Positions 50,044 to 59,426 of a stretch of 64,000 bases of DNA are shown piece by piece. The notes under the pieces were generated by a model that searched no databases, was not told where the DNA came from, and saw only the letters and a list, made by a program, of their open reading frames with translations. The stretch lies in assembly GCF_019127135.1 (NCBI RefSeq), contig NZ_JAHOEA010000004.1:39665-103664 (forward strand), written 5' to 3'. The position numbers and the translations under genes are program-made. The first letter of the stretch is position 1. The number at the start of each line of letters is the position of its first letter. This DNA is from Segatella copri (lineage in GTDB: Bacteria > Bacteroidota > Bacteroidia > Bacteroidales > Bacteroidaceae).

Positions 50044-50908
50044 TCCCATCACATCAGCCGCTCAGGAGTTGCAGGCTAAGATTACCATCAACCATGCCCA
50101 GATTCAAGGCACGGAAAAACGTGTATTCGATAATCTGCAACAAACTCTTGAGCAGTTTGTGAACGACAGGCAATGGACGAATCTTCAATTCAGGAAGAAC
50201 GAGCGCATCGTGTGCAACTTCAACATCACGGTAAGCAAGTATGATAAAGACCAGAATATCTTTACCTGCAAGGCGCTCATCCAGGCCAACCGTCCCGTCT
50301 ACAATTCAGCCTATACGTCCACCTTATATAATAATGTGGATGAAAACTTCACGTTCAAGTTTGCTGAGTTCGACCAGCTGGAGTTTACCGAAGAGCGGAT
50401 TGACAACCAGCTTACGGCTTTGCTTGCCTACTATGCTTACCTCATCATCGGTTTAGATCTTGACAGTTTTGCGCCTAAAGGTGGGGAGGACATTCTGCAA
50501 CGTTGCATGAACCTCACCAACAACGCCCAGAATCTTGATTTTCCGGGCTGGAAAGCGTTTAGTGACAACAGAAACCGTTTCGCTATCATTTCCGATTATC
50601 TCGACGGAGCCATGGAACCTTTCAGAATGCTGCAATACAACTATTACAGAAAAGGGCTCGATGAAATGGCGAATAATGTGGAACGAGGCAGAACTGAAAT
50701 CACCAACACTCTGCTCCAGGATCTGAAGAAAGCCCGTACGGACAGACCGCTCAGTCTGCTGCCACAAATCTGGACAGACTACAAGAAGGACGAGCTTGCT
50801 AACATCTATCAGAAACATGGCACTCAGAAGGAGAAAGAAAGCATTTATGAATTGCTCTTCTCCATCAATCCTTCTCAAAACTCATATTGGGACAAAATCA
50901 AGGAATAA
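49979..50908 (+). CDS. DUF4835 family exported protein
   Basis: The 309-residue product matches the Bacteroidetes DUF4835 family, which is regularly found between coaBC and recN. The mature part begins QELQAKITINHAQIQGTEKRVF, with the conserved QWTNLQFRKNERI and PVYNSAYTSTLYNN downstream. The only ATG that gives a signal peptide (RRNRKLKWLVTLSTSWLI, then CSPITSAAQ) is at 49979, inside the end of coaBC in another frame. No other start lies close to the mature N-terminus, so the overlap is probably real. The protein is expected in the periplasm or outer membrane; function unknown. Confidence 0.85.
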   Translation: MRRNRKLKWLVTLSTSWLISCSPITSAAQELQAKITINHAQIQGTEKRVFDNLQQTLEQFVNDRQWTNLQFRKNERIVCNFNITVSKYDKDQNIFTCKALIQANRPVYNSAYTSTLYNNVDENFTFKFAEFDQLEFTEERIDNQLTALLAYYAYLIIGLDLDSFAPKGGEDILQRCMNLTNNAQNLDFPGWKAFSDNRNRFAIISDYLDGAMEPFRMLQYNYYRKGLDEMANNVERGRTEITNTLLQDLKKARTDRPLSLLPQIWTDYKKDELANIYQKHGTQKEKESIYELLFSINPSQNSYWDKIKE

Positions 50909-51002
50909 GCCTACATGCTTTATCATTCGGGAAAATCCAAATGATGGAATAAAAGCTGGTTCTTTTAGATTAAGTTCCTTTAAAACAATAAGATAAGAAA
51001 TT

Positions 51003-52676
51003 ATGCTCAAGCAATTATACATCAAGAATTTCACGTTGATTGACGAGTTGGACATTCCTTTTTATCCAGGATTCTCAGTCATCACGGGCGAGACGGGTGC
51101 CGGAAAGAGCATCATTCTCGGAGCCATCGGACTGCTTCTGGGCAACCGTGCAGACAGCAAAGCCATCAAGGCTGGAAGAGACCGATGCGTGATAGAAGCC
51201 CACTTCGACCTGTCAAAATACGGAATGCAGAATTTCTTCGATGCTAACGATATTGATTATGATGCAGAAGACACCATCATCCGCCGCGAACTGACTGCTG
51301 CCGGAAAGAGCCGTGCCTTCATCAACGATACGCCTGTTCCGTTGACCAAGATGAGAGAACTGGGCGAACAGCTCGTCGATATTCATTCGCAGCATCAGAA
51401 TCTCCTGCTGCAGAAGGAAGACTTCCAGCTCAGCGTGGTTGATATTATTGCCCACGATGAAAAGCAGAAGAAGGCTTATCTTGACGAATACAAGAACTAT
51501 AAAAAGGCTAAGCTGCAGCTGGAAGACCTGAAAGCGGAAATCGCAAAGAACAGGGAGAACGAGGAATTCATGCGCTTCCACTTTAAGGAACTGGATGACG
51601 CTAACCTGCAGGAAGGCGAACTTGAGCAACTGGAACAGGAAGCAGAAACCCTGAGCCATTCTGAAGACATCAAGACTGCGCTCTATGAGGCAGATAATGC
51701 ACTCTCGGGCGAAGACGGCAGTATCCTCGACAAGCTGAAGAATGCAGCCCAGCAGATTGACAATATCAAGGAGGTTTATCCGGATGTAAAAGAGGTGGCT
51801 GAGCGAATGCAGAGCAGCTATATAGAGCTCAAGGATATTGCCCAGGAAATAAGCGGAAGCGTTGACAATGTTGAGTTTGACCCGAACCGGCTTGAAACCA
51901 TCAATTCCCGTCTCGACCAGCTCTACTCGCTCCAGCAGAAATTCCATGTGGAAAATGTAGAAGAACTCATCGCCACTCGCGAGCGAATCAACGAACAGTT
52001 GCAGCACATCGATAATGGTGATGAAGACATAGAAGAACAGGAAAAGCAAGTTGCCCTTCTGCTTGCCAAGGCTGAAAAGCTGGCTGGTGAACTGACTGCC
52101 ATCCGAACAAAATCGGCCAGAAAGATAGAAGAAGAAATGAAGAAACGTCTCATTCCTCTGGGAATTCCGAATGTCCGCTTCGAAATTTCATTCTCCGCCA
52201 AGCCGCTCTGTCCTGATGGTGTTGACAAGGTAAATTTCCTGTTCAGCGCCAACAAGAGCACGCTTCTCCAGCCGGTGAGTCAGGTTGCTTCCGGTGGAGA
52301 AATCGCCCGCGTCATGCTTTCTCTGAAGGCCATGATCAGCGGAGCCGTAAAACTGCCAACCATCATCTTCGATGAAATCGACACGGGAGTAAGCGGTAAG
52401 ATTGCTGAAAAGATGGCTGAAATCATGACAGAGATGGGCAACCTGAACCGTCAGGTTATTTCCATCACCCACCTGCCGCAGATTGCTTCCATGGGAACCC
52501 ATCATTACAAGGTTCTGAAAGAAGAAACCGAAGAGGGAACTCTTTCTCACATGAAGGAACTCAGCGAGCAGCAGCGCATAGAAGAAATCGCCCAGATGCT
52601 CAGCGGAAGCGACATTACGCCTGCTGCCCTGGCAAATGCTAAGGAGTTGCTCAATAAGCACAAGCAACAAAAATAA
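51003..52676 (+). CDS. recN: DNA repair protein RecN
   Basis: An SMC-like ATPase acting early in double-strand-break repair. The 557 residues fit RecN. The Walker A motif is GETGAGKS (29-36). Residues about 155-390 form the coiled-coil arms, with LEQLEQEAETLSHSED and EQEKQVALLLAKAEKL. The signature motif VASGGEIARVMLSLKAM and Walker B TIIFDEIDTGVSG lie near 435-470, followed by the H-loop VISITHLPQIA. The next gene starts four bases after its stop. Confidence 0.95.
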   Translation: MLKQLYIKNFTLIDELDIPFYPGFSVITGETGAGKSIILGAIGLLLGNRADSKAIKAGRDRCVIEAHFDLSKYGMQNFFDANDIDYDAEDTIIRRELTAAGKSRAFINDTPVPLTKMRELGEQLVDIHSQHQNLLLQKEDFQLSVVDIIAHDEKQKKAYLDEYKNYKKAKLQLEDLKAEIAKNRENEEFMRFHFKELDDANLQEGELEQLEQEAETLSHSEDIKTALYEADNALSGEDGSILDKLKNAAQQIDNIKEVYPDVKEVAERMQSSYIELKDIAQEISGSVDNVEFDPNRLETINSRLDQLYSLQQKFHVENVEELIATRERINEQLQHIDNGDEDIEEQEKQVALLLAKAEKLAGELTAIRTKSARKIEEEMKKRLIPLGIPNVRFEISFSAKPLCPDGVDKVNFLFSANKSTLLQPVSQVASGGEIARVMLSLKAMISGAVKLPTIIFDEIDTGVSGKIAEKMAEIMTEMGNLNRQVISITHLPQIASMGTHHYKVLKEETEEGTLSHMKELSEQQRIEEIAQMLSGSDITPAALANAKELLNKHKQQK

Positions 52677-52680
52677 GATT

Positions 52681-54327
52681 ATGAAAAAAATAAATATGAT
52701 CATGATGGGACTGATGCTCGGAGCATCGTCCCTCTATGCCCAGCCGGGTTCGGTCCAGAAACTGGCTAAGAGCGTTTTCACCTTGACTACTTTCAATCAG
52801 AAAGGCGACATTATCGCCTCTACCCAAGGTGTTTTTATCGACAACAAGGGAACGGCTATCAGTACCTTCAAACCATTTGTCGGAGCTGTAAAGGCAAGCG
52901 TTGTTGACGCTTCCGGCAAATCGATTCCTGTTGAGGCCATCATGGGAGCCGATGAACTCTATGATGTGGCTAAATTCCGCATCAACGCCTCTACAGTTGC
53001 CGCCCCTATTGCAACCAAGGAATCGGCTGCTGGCGACAAAGTCTGGCTGGTTCCTTATTCTATCAAGAAGCCGGCTTACCAGCAGGAGGACATCAGTAGC
53101 GTAGAGAAGTTCAAGACTACGTACAACTATTACATCTTCTCGAATAGTGCTCCCGAAAATGCAGTAGGTTGTCCGTTTGCCAACAAGAACGGCCAGGTCA
53201 TCGGTCTGATGCACAGCAATGGTCAGGTTACGGCCATCGACGCCAACTACGCCAAGCAGCTGAAGGTAACCGGTCTTTCTAGTCTTGACGCAGCACTTCG
53301 CGAAACCACCATCCGTACAGCTCTTCCTGATACAGAGAACGAAGCGATGACGATGATGACTCTGAAGAAGGGCCAGACTACAGCTGATGAGTATGAGAAA
53401 TATAGCGATGAGTTTATCAGCAAATTCCCTACTTCAGCCTTCGGTTACAAGGAGAAAGCCACTTATCTGACGGATAAGGCAGAATATGATGCAGCTGCCA
53501 AACTGATGGAAGAAGGCATTAAGAAATCGGCTGCCAAGGATGAGGCTCATTCCAACTATGCCGACCTGATTTATCAGAAGATTATTTACAAGGGCGATTC
53601 TGTTTATAAAGACTGGACGCTCGACAAGGCGATTGCTGAGGCTCAGAAGGCTTACGAAATCAAGGCACAGCCTATTTACCGCCATCAGGAAGCGCAGATT
53701 AATTTCTTAAAGGGTGAGTATCAGAAAGCTTACGATACTTTCATGGATCTTACTAACACTTCACTTCTCAGCGGCGAACTCTATTTAGAGGCTGCCCAGG
53801 CCAAGAAGAATCTCAAGGCTCCTGCCAAGGAGATTGAAGTTTTGCTCGATAGTGCGGTAAGCGTTGGAAACAAGACCGGAATGGTTGCGAATTACTATCT
53901 GGCTCGTGCAGAATTTCTGAAAGAGCAGGGTGAATTCCGTCGTGCAATTCAGGATTATAATATGTACGATTCCATTGCCCGTCCTGTTTCGCCAGCCTTC
54001 TTCTACACCCGTTACCAATGTGAAACCAAGTTGCGCATGTGGCAGCCAGCCCTGCTCGATATTGCCCGCACCTGTTACCTGGCTCCTAAAGAGCCTACAT
54101 ATTTTGCAGAATGGGCAAGTCTCGACTTGCGTGTAAAGCGTTATGATGAGGGAATCAGCGCAGCCACCCATTGTATTGAGTTGGCTCCTGAATATGCTGA
54201 CGGCTACCTTCTCTTAGGTTTGCTCCAGAAGGAGAAAGGAAATAAGGAAGAGGCCATCAAGAACCTGAAGAAAGCCCAGGAACTCGGCGATTCACGTGCT
54301 GAAGGGTATCTCAAGAAAATGAAGTAA
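52681..54327 (+). CDS. Exported TPR protein with a protease-like N-terminal domain
   Basis: From the ATG at 52681 the product is 548 residues, with a signal peptide (1-20, ending LYAQ). Residues 25-210 resemble a trypsin-like fold (SVFTLTTFNQKGDIIASTQGVFIDNKGTAIST, YDVAKFRI, GQVIGLMHSNG). The usual catalytic His is absent, however, and the Ser motif is replaced by GCPFANKNG, so it is probably inactive as a serine protease. Residues about 235-548 are TPR repeats, the last being YADGYLLLGLLQKEKGNKEEA. A frame extending back to 52636 overlaps recN and lacks a signal. It is co-transcribed with recN. Confidence 0.78.
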   Translation: MKKINMIMMGLMLGASSLYAQPGSVQKLAKSVFTLTTFNQKGDIIASTQGVFIDNKGTAISTFKPFVGAVKASVVDASGKSIPVEAIMGADELYDVAKFRINASTVAAPIATKESAAGDKVWLVPYSIKKPAYQQEDISSVEKFKTTYNYYIFSNSAPENAVGCPFANKNGQVIGLMHSNGQVTAIDANYAKQLKVTGLSSLDAALRETTIRTALPDTENEAMTMMTLKKGQTTADEYEKYSDEFISKFPTSAFGYKEKATYLTDKAEYDAAAKLMEEGIKKSAAKDEAHSNYADLIYQKIIYKGDSVYKDWTLDKAIAEAQKAYEIKAQPIYRHQEAQINFLKGEYQKAYDTFMDLTNTSLLSGELYLEAAQAKKNLKAPAKEIEVLLDSAVSVGNKTGMVANYYLARAEFLKEQGEFRRAIQDYNMYDSIARPVSPAFFYTRYQCETKLRMWQPALLDIARTCYLAPKEPTYFAEWASLDLRVKRYDEGISAATHCIELAPEYADGYLLLGLLQKEKGNKEEAIKNLKKAQELGDSRAEGYLKKMK

Positions 54328-54363
54328 TTAGTGGACTGCTAGCCTGCTTTATACTTTTAAAGC

Positions 54364-54410
54364 CAAAAAGAGGGTGAATCATATATTTATGACTCACCCT
54401 CTTTCATATT
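54364..54410. terminator. Bidirectional terminator between the TPR gene and hisC
   Basis: AAAGAGGGTGA (54367-54377) pairs with TCACCCTCTTT (54394-54404), with an inner TCAT/ATGA pair. The upstream side is A-rich; the downstream side is CATATT. Confidence 0.75.
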
Positions 54411-54435
54411 ATATACTTAACTTTTCCAAAATAGT

Positions 54436-55470
54436 TTAGTACTGTCTCAAAGCACCGAGCAATTCTGCATTCTCGCTCTTGTTTCCGATAGTAATTCTCA
54501 GACAATTGCCGCACAACTGAACCTTGTTGCGGTTTCTTACGATAATGCCTTGCATCACCAAATAATTGTAAATGGCGTTGGCGTCGGTCATTTTAGCCAG
54601 GAAGAAGTTTGCATCAGTAGGATAAACCTTCTCGCAGATAGGCAGATCCAGGAACGCAGCCATTACCTTAGAACGCTCCTGCAGGATGTTCTTCACCCAT
54701 TCGTCAACCTTCAGCGGATTCTTCATCACTTCCAGCGCATGTTCCTGAGTAAGCAGATTGATGTTATAAGGATATTTCACCTTATTGAATATGTCAACAA
54801 TCTCCTTGCTTGCAAAAGCCATTCCCAAACGGAGGGCTGCACAGCCCCACGCCTTACTCATGGTGTTGAGTACAATCATGTTAGGAAATCTGTCGAGTAC
54901 GCTGCGGAATGTGCGCTCCGAAGAGAAATCGGCGTAGGCTTCGTCGATAATGACAATACCCTGGAATTTCTGCAAAACCTCTACGATTGCCTCGCGGTTG
55001 ATGTGATTGCCTGTAGGATTGTTCGGACTGCAGATCCAGATTACTTTCGTCTGTTCATCGCAGGCTGCCAGCAGTTTTTCTGCAGAAATCTGATAGTTTT
55101 CATCGAGCAGCACAGAGCGATACTCCACATCGTTGATGTCTGCGCATACTTCATACATTCCGTAAGTAGGCGCAATCGCCACTACATTATCCTTGCCCGG
55201 GCGGCAGAATACACGGTAAACCAAATCAATGGCCTCGTCTGAACCATTGCCCAGGAAGATTTTCTCTTCACTCACACCCTTAATCTTGCTGATCTGCTTC
55301 TTCAGTTCAACCTGCAGCGGATCAGGATAGCGATTGTAAGGGTCATTATATGGATTTTCGTTGGCGTCGAGGAAGACGCGGGCATTTCTGCCTGCAAACT
55401 CCGTACGGGCGCAACTGTAAGGTGCCAGATTCCAGATATTCTCTCGGCACAAATCTTTCAATTCTTTCAT
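54436..55470 (-). CDS. hisC: Histidinol-phosphate aminotransferase
   Basis: A PLP enzyme converting imidazole acetol phosphate to histidinol phosphate in histidine synthesis. The 344 residues match the family. Visible features are LDANENPY near 34, [14 protein letters not shown] (PLP phosphate region), [19 protein letters not shown] and the Schiff-base Lys in [15 protein letters not shown]. It is the third gene of a leftward hisG-hisD-hisC run. hisB, which usually follows in Bacteroidales, is absent here: a terminator and a converging gene come next. Confidence 0.95.
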   Translation of the reverse strand: MKELKDLCRENIWNLAPYSCARTEFAGRNARVFLDANENPYNDPYNRYPDPLQVELKKQISKIKGVSEEKIFLGNGSDEAIDLVYRVFCRPGKDNVVAIAPTYGMYEVCADINDVEYRSVLLDENYQISAEKLLAACDEQTKVIWICSPNNPTGNHINREAIVEVLQKFQGIVIIDEAYADFSSERTFRSVLDRFPNMIVLNTMSKAWGCAALRLGMAFASKEIVDIFNKVKYPYNINLLTQEHALEVMKNPLKVDEWVKNILQERSKVMAAFLDLPICEKVYPTDANFFLAKMTDANAIYNYLVMQGIIVRNRNKVQLCGNCLRITIGNKSENAELLGALRQY

Positions 55471-55523
55471 TTTTCTTTCAAAAGCTATTAAGAAGTATCT
55501 TTACTACTTCCCGTTTCACCCTA

Positions 55524-56807
55524 TTATTTCAAACTGTTCACTCTCAGCCTCATCGCGTTGGCATGAGCTTCTAGCTGCTCATTTTCTGCCATGGTCACTA
55601 CAGCATTTCCAATGTTACGAATACCTTCTTCTGTAAGATGCTGGAAGGTGATTTTGCGATTATAACTGTCCAGGTTCACTCCGTTGTAAGCCAAAGCATA
55701 ACCGTGGGTTGGCAACGTATGGTTCGTGCCGCTTGCATAGTCGCCAGCACTTTCGCACGCATAGTTGCCGAGGAATACACTACCTGCATTCACTACCTTT
55801 TCTGCCAGCTGCTCATAATCGGCTGTGGCGATAATCAGATGCTCCGGCGCATAAGTGTTGCAGAGGTCTATTGCCTCCTCTTCGGTCTTTACAAGGATAA
55901 ACTTAGAGTTGTCTAATGAGGTCTGTGCCATTTCCTTACGTGGCAAACGTTCAAGTTGTGCTTCAACTTCATTCTTTACATCGTTCAACACCTTTTCAGA
56001 TGTAGTGATGAAGAAAACCTGAGAATCGAAGCCATGTTCAGCCTGCGACAAGAGGTCAGCTGCAGCAAACACAGGGTTGGCTGTTTCGTCGGCGATAAGG
56101 CAAACTTCAGACGGACCGGCAGGCATGTCGATAGCCACATCGTGCAGGGAAACCTGCTGCTTGGCAGCCATGACAAACTGGTTGCCCGGACCGAAAATCT
56201 TATAAACCTTAGGCACGCTCTCCGTACCGTAAGCCATGGCTCCGATAGCCTGAACGCCACCCGCCTTGAAGATTCTGCTCACGCCTGCAATCTTTGCCGC
56301 CATGAGAATAGCCGGGTTCACCTTGCCTTCTTTGTTAGGAGGAGTGCAGAGTACTATTTCTTTACATCCTGCAATCTTGGCAGGAGTTGCCAGCATCAGA
56401 ACGGTGCTGAAGAGAGGAGCAGTACCTCCCGGGATATACAATCCCACCTTCTCAATAGCCACACTCTTCTGCCAGCAGGTTACACCAGGGCAAGTTTCAA
56501 CCTTTACACCTTCAAACTTCTGGCTATGATGGAATGCGGCAATGTTATGATGGGCGAGGTGCAAAGCGTCTTTCAGTTCTTGAGAAACCATTTTCTCAGC
56601 CTCTTCGATTTCAGCTTCAGTCACAGCCAAAGAATCGAGATCGGCATGATCAAACTTCTCCTCGTAACGCTTCACGGCTTCGTCGCCATGGTTTTTCACA
56701 TCGTCGAGTACACCTTGTACGGTCGCATTAAGCTGCGAAACATCCAGGTGTGGGCGTTTTACAATCTCGCTCCATTCCTCCTTTGCAGGATACTTTATTA
56801 CCTTCAT
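55524..56807 (-). CDS. hisD: Histidinol dehydrogenase
   Basis: It oxidises histidinol to histidine in two NAD-dependent steps using a zinc ion. The 427 residues match the family. GLYIPGGTAPLFSTVLMLATPAKIAG, FGPGNQFVMAAKQQV, AGPSEVCLIADETA and AEHGFDSQ carry the cofactor and zinc-site residues. YAPEHLI and SAGDYASGTNHTLPTHGYA contain further ligands. It lies between hisG (181 bases upstream, with repeats between) and hisC (53 bases downstream). Confidence 0.95.
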   Translation of the reverse strand: MKVIKYPAKEEWSEIVKRPHLDVSQLNATVQGVLDDVKNHGDEAVKRYEEKFDHADLDSLAVTEAEIEEAEKMVSQELKDALHLAHHNIAAFHHSQKFEGVKVETCPGVTCWQKSVAIEKVGLYIPGGTAPLFSTVLMLATPAKIAGCKEIVLCTPPNKEGKVNPAILMAAKIAGVSRIFKAGGVQAIGAMAYGTESVPKVYKIFGPGNQFVMAAKQQVSLHDVAIDMPAGPSEVCLIADETANPVFAAADLLSQAEHGFDSQVFFITTSEKVLNDVKNEVEAQLERLPRKEMAQTSLDNSKFILVKTEEEAIDLCNTYAPEHLIIATADYEQLAEKVVNAGSVFLGNYACESAGDYASGTNHTLPTHGYALAYNGVNLDSYNRKITFQHLTEEGIRNIGNAVVTMAENEQLEAHANAMRLRVNSLK

Positions 56808-56840
56808 TCCTTTTATTAATGTTTAATTATTATACATTGA

Positions 56841-56991
56841 ACTTTGAGATTTGAACTTTGAACTGTATGATTACTTTTACTTTGAGATTTGAACTTAGAA
56901 CTGTATGATATACATTTATAACTGTATTACAACAGCAGGGCTATTCATAAAGTTCAATGTTTAATGTTCAAAGTTCAAAGTAATCAAGTTA
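56841..56991. repeat. Direct and inverted TTTGAACTTTGAAC repeats between hisG and hisD
   Basis: ACTTTGAGATTTGAACTT and its continuation GAACTGTATGAT occur twice in direct orientation (56841-56871 and 56879-56909). The inverted GTTCAAAGTTCAAAGT lies at the far side, near 56974-56989, reaching the hisG stop region. The spacer could fold into a long imperfect hairpin in the his mRNA. Confidence 0.7.
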
Positions 56992-57840
56992 CAATATCAT
57001 CTTTTCGATTGGTGTTACCAGGATGCCCTGTGCACCGAGTTCCTTCAACTTGCCTATGATTTCCCAGAAACGCTTCTCATCAAGCACGGTGTGGATAGAG
57101 CACCATTCCTCATCAGCCAATGGGATAATCGTAGGACTCTTGATGCCTGGCAATACTTCAGTAATCTCCTGAACCTTTGCCTTAGGTGCATTCATCATCA
57201 CGTATTTCTTGTCCTGTGCAGAACGTACAGCCTCGAAGCGGAACAGCATCTCGTTCAGAATCTCATGCTTCTCCTCGTCCATGTTCCAGTTGCCAATGAG
57301 CAGAGCCTCGCTCTTCATCACCACCTCAACCTCAGCAAGATTGTTGCTGACCAGAGTAGAACCTGAACTTACAATATCGAAAATGCCGTCAGCCAAACCG
57401 ATGCCTGGACTGATTTCTACAGAACCCGTAATAACATGGATGTCGGCATTGATGTTGTTCTTCTTCATAAACTTGCGTAGGATGTTAGGGTAAGAAGTGG
57501 CAATCTTCTTGCCGTTGAACCATTGCAATCCCGGATAATCAATCTTCTTAGGAATGGCGAGGCTCAGGCGGCACTTGCTGAAACCCAGACGGTCGATAAT
57601 CTGCGCATTCTCTCCACGCTCTACAAACTCGTTCTCGCCCACGATACCGATATCTGCCACACCAGAGGCTACGCTCTGAGGAATATCATCATCACGAAGG
57701 TAGAGAACCTCGAGAGGAAAGTTGCTTGACTGCACCAGGAGGGTGCGTTTAGAGGCACTTACCTTGATGTCTGCCTCTGATAAAAGATTCATGGTGTCGT
57801 CGAAAAGACGACCCTTGCTTTGTACTGCTATTCGTAACAT
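56989..57840 (-). CDS. hisG: ATP phosphoribosyltransferase (long form)
   Basis: It catalyses the first, feedback-inhibited step of histidine synthesis. The start ATG at 57840 gives 283 residues (MLRIAVQSKGRLFDDTM), in the range of the long form, which carries its own C-terminal regulatory domain (about 210-283, ILVTPIEKMIL at the end). The catalytic core shows GIVGENEFVERG and the PRPP-binding region GSVEISPGIGLADGIFDIVSSGSTL. The longer open frame to 58122 runs across the promoter and into the divergent gene and is rejected. It is first gene of the his run. Confidence 0.95.
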   Translation of the reverse strand: MLRIAVQSKGRLFDDTMNLLSEADIKVSASKRTLLVQSSNFPLEVLYLRDDDIPQSVASGVADIGIVGENEFVERGENAQIIDRLGFSKCRLSLAIPKKIDYPGLQWFNGKKIATSYPNILRKFMKKNNINADIHVITGSVEISPGIGLADGIFDIVSSGSTLVSNNLAEVEVVMKSEALLIGNWNMDEEKHEILNEMLFRFEAVRSAQDKKYVMMNAPKAKVQEITEVLPGIKSPTIIPLADEEWCSIHTVLDEKRFWEIIGKLKELGAQGILVTPIEKMIL

Positions 57841-57868
57841 ATTTCTATATTTTGTTTGAAAAACATTG

Positions 57869-57900
57869 CAAAAGTACACATTTTTATTAGAATAAACAAA
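57869..57900 (-). promoter_or_regulatory. Promoter of hisG
   Basis: On the minus strand, TACTTTTG (57869-57876) and TTTG (57897-57900) are spaced exactly as in the consensus. It backs directly onto the divergent promoter at 57906. Confidence 0.65.
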
Positions 57901-57905
57901 TAATT

Positions 57906-57938
57906 TTTCACTTATGTGCAAAATATTTCGTACTTTTG
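57906..57938 (+). promoter_or_regulatory. Promoter of the lytic transglycosylase gene
   Basis: TTTC at 57906-57909 and TACTTTTG at 57931-57938. The start ATG at 57947 is only eight bases after the -7 box, so the mRNA has almost no leader. Confidence 0.55.
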
Positions 57939-57946
57939 CAGCTGAA

Positions 57947-59206
57947 ATGAAGAATAAAGGATATTTATACGCATTATATGCACTATTTTTGCTCTCTGCC
58001 TGTGCCGACAAGAAACCGCAGCAGGAGCTTACGCCATGGGGAACTCCCGTAGGCGAAATGGAGTATGCGGATAACTCTGATGGGGCTGATGGCGATGAAA
58101 AGAAACCTGCTTCAACCAACAAAGGGCTTTCGCTCGAAGATATTCAGGCCAATGGTGAGCTCATCATGCTTACCGTTAATGGTCCTACTACCTATTATGA
58201 TTATCACAGCCACGGAATGGGACTTCAATATCTGCTCTGCGAGAAGTTTGCCCAGCAGATTGGCGTGTCGTTACGTGTAGAAGAATGTAAGGATACGGCT
58301 GAAATGGTGCGCAAGTTGGAGAAGGGAGAAGGCGATGTGATTGCCGTGCCCCTTCCCCGAAAACTGACCAGAGGCAACCTGCTGTTCTGTGGAGTTACGC
58401 CCGACAGCACCCGAACCCAATGGGCTGTGCAGAACGGCAACAAGAGTCTTGCCGACACCTTGAACGGCTGGTTTAAGCCCAAGCTGATTGCTCAGGTCAA
58501 GCAGGAAGAATCGTGGCTGCTTTCTTCTGCCAGCGTGCGTCGCCACGTTTATTCACCATTCCTGAACCGTTCCAAGGGTGTTATTTCACGCTACGACCAC
58601 CTCTTCCAGCGCTATAGTGGAACGGCTCGCATGGATTGGCGCCTGATGGCTGCCCAATGTTATCAGGAGAGTTGTTTCGACCCGAATGCGAAGTCATGGG
58701 CTGGAGCATGCGGACTGATGCAGATTATGCCAAGCACGGCTGCCCATCTGGGTTTGCCTATGAGTATGATTCATGAACCAGAGGCGAATGTGGCTGCGGC
58801 AGCCAGATATATGGCGGAACTGCAAGGCCATTTTGCGGATGTAGGCGACCCGTTCCAGCGCATGCTTTTTGCCCTGGCATCTTATAATGGTGGCTATTTC
58901 CACATCAGAGATGCAATGTCGCTGGCTCGCAAACATGGTCAGAATCCGCACAACTGGGGCGTGATCCGCGGTTATATTCTGCGCCTTTCGCAACCGGCTT
59001 ATTACACAGACCCGGTGGTGAAATATGGTTACATGCGAGGCACGGAGACGGTAGATTATGTGGATAGAATCAGAGCCCGCTGGGGTGAATACAGCGGTGG
59101 TTCGGGCTTCCATGAGAGTCTTAGAGGCAGCGGTATGGGCAGCGGCTCCTTCCATGGAGCTCCTATTAAATCAAAGCGCCATTACCAGAATAAGTACCAT
59201 ATATAA
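57947..59206 (+). CDS. MltF-like lytic transglycosylase lipoprotein
   Basis: A murein-cleaving enzyme. From the ATG at 57947 it has 419 residues with a lipoprotein signal (LLSAC, Cys near 18). Residues about 60-220 resemble a periplasmic solute-binding domain of SBP_bac_3 type (GELIMLTVNGPTTYYDY, VRKLEKGEGDVIAVPL), and about 235-370 form the SLT domain. The catalytic Glu is in CYQESCFDP, followed by GACGLMQIMPSTA and ASYNGGYFHI. This domain order is that of MltF. A frame starting at 57914 lies across the promoter and lacks a lipobox at the proper distance. Confidence 0.88.
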   Translation: MKNKGYLYALYALFLLSACADKKPQQELTPWGTPVGEMEYADNSDGADGDEKKPASTNKGLSLEDIQANGELIMLTVNGPTTYYDYHSHGMGLQYLLCEKFAQQIGVSLRVEECKDTAEMVRKLEKGEGDVIAVPLPRKLTRGNLLFCGVTPDSTRTQWAVQNGNKSLADTLNGWFKPKLIAQVKQEESWLLSSASVRRHVYSPFLNRSKGVISRYDHLFQRYSGTARMDWRLMAAQCYQESCFDPNAKSWAGACGLMQIMPSTAAHLGLPMSMIHEPEANVAAAARYMAELQGHFADVGDPFQRMLFALASYNGGYFHIRDAMSLARKHGQNPHNWGVIRGYILRLSQPAYYTDPVVKYGYMRGTETVDYVDRIRARWGEYSGGSGFHESLRGSGMGSGSFHGAPIKSKRHYQNKYHI

Positions 59207-59213
59207 TAGATAG

Positions 59214-59423
59214 GTGTTCAAGTTTCGCAAGTTCAGGAGTTAAAGGAGTAAAAGAAGTTAAAGGAGTTAAAGAAGTTATCGCTCCCTACGGTCGCTGAGG
59301 AGTTAAGACAACAGTCTTTTTGGCGTATTTTTTTACGCAGCAAGACATACGTCTTAACTCCTTAACTTCCTTAACTCCTTAACTTCCTTAACTCCTTTAA
59401 CTTCCTGATATGCGAAAGTTCAG
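59214..59423. repeat. Long imperfect palindrome of GGAGTTAAAG/GAAGTTAAAG units between converging genes
   Basis: The left side repeats AGGAGTTAAAG and AGAAGTTAAAG; the right side carries the inverted CTTAACTCC and TTAACTTCC units five times. The centre has a GCGTATTTTTTTACGC hairpin. The outer ends, TTTCGCAAGTTCAG (59223-59236) and TGCGAAAGTTCAG (59411-59423), carry the same motif as the element at 5423-5671. It fills the gap between two gene ends and may also terminate both. Confidence 0.75.
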
Positions 59424-59426
59424 TTT

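Noticed and set aside
57841-58122. N-terminal extension of HisG
   Set aside because: It runs across two promoters and into the divergent transglycosylase gene; HisG normally starts at the MLRIAVQSKGRL Met.
59214-59423. GGAGTTAAAG repeats as a CRISPR array
   Set aside because: Units are short, contiguous and mirrored around a centre rather than separated by unique spacers.
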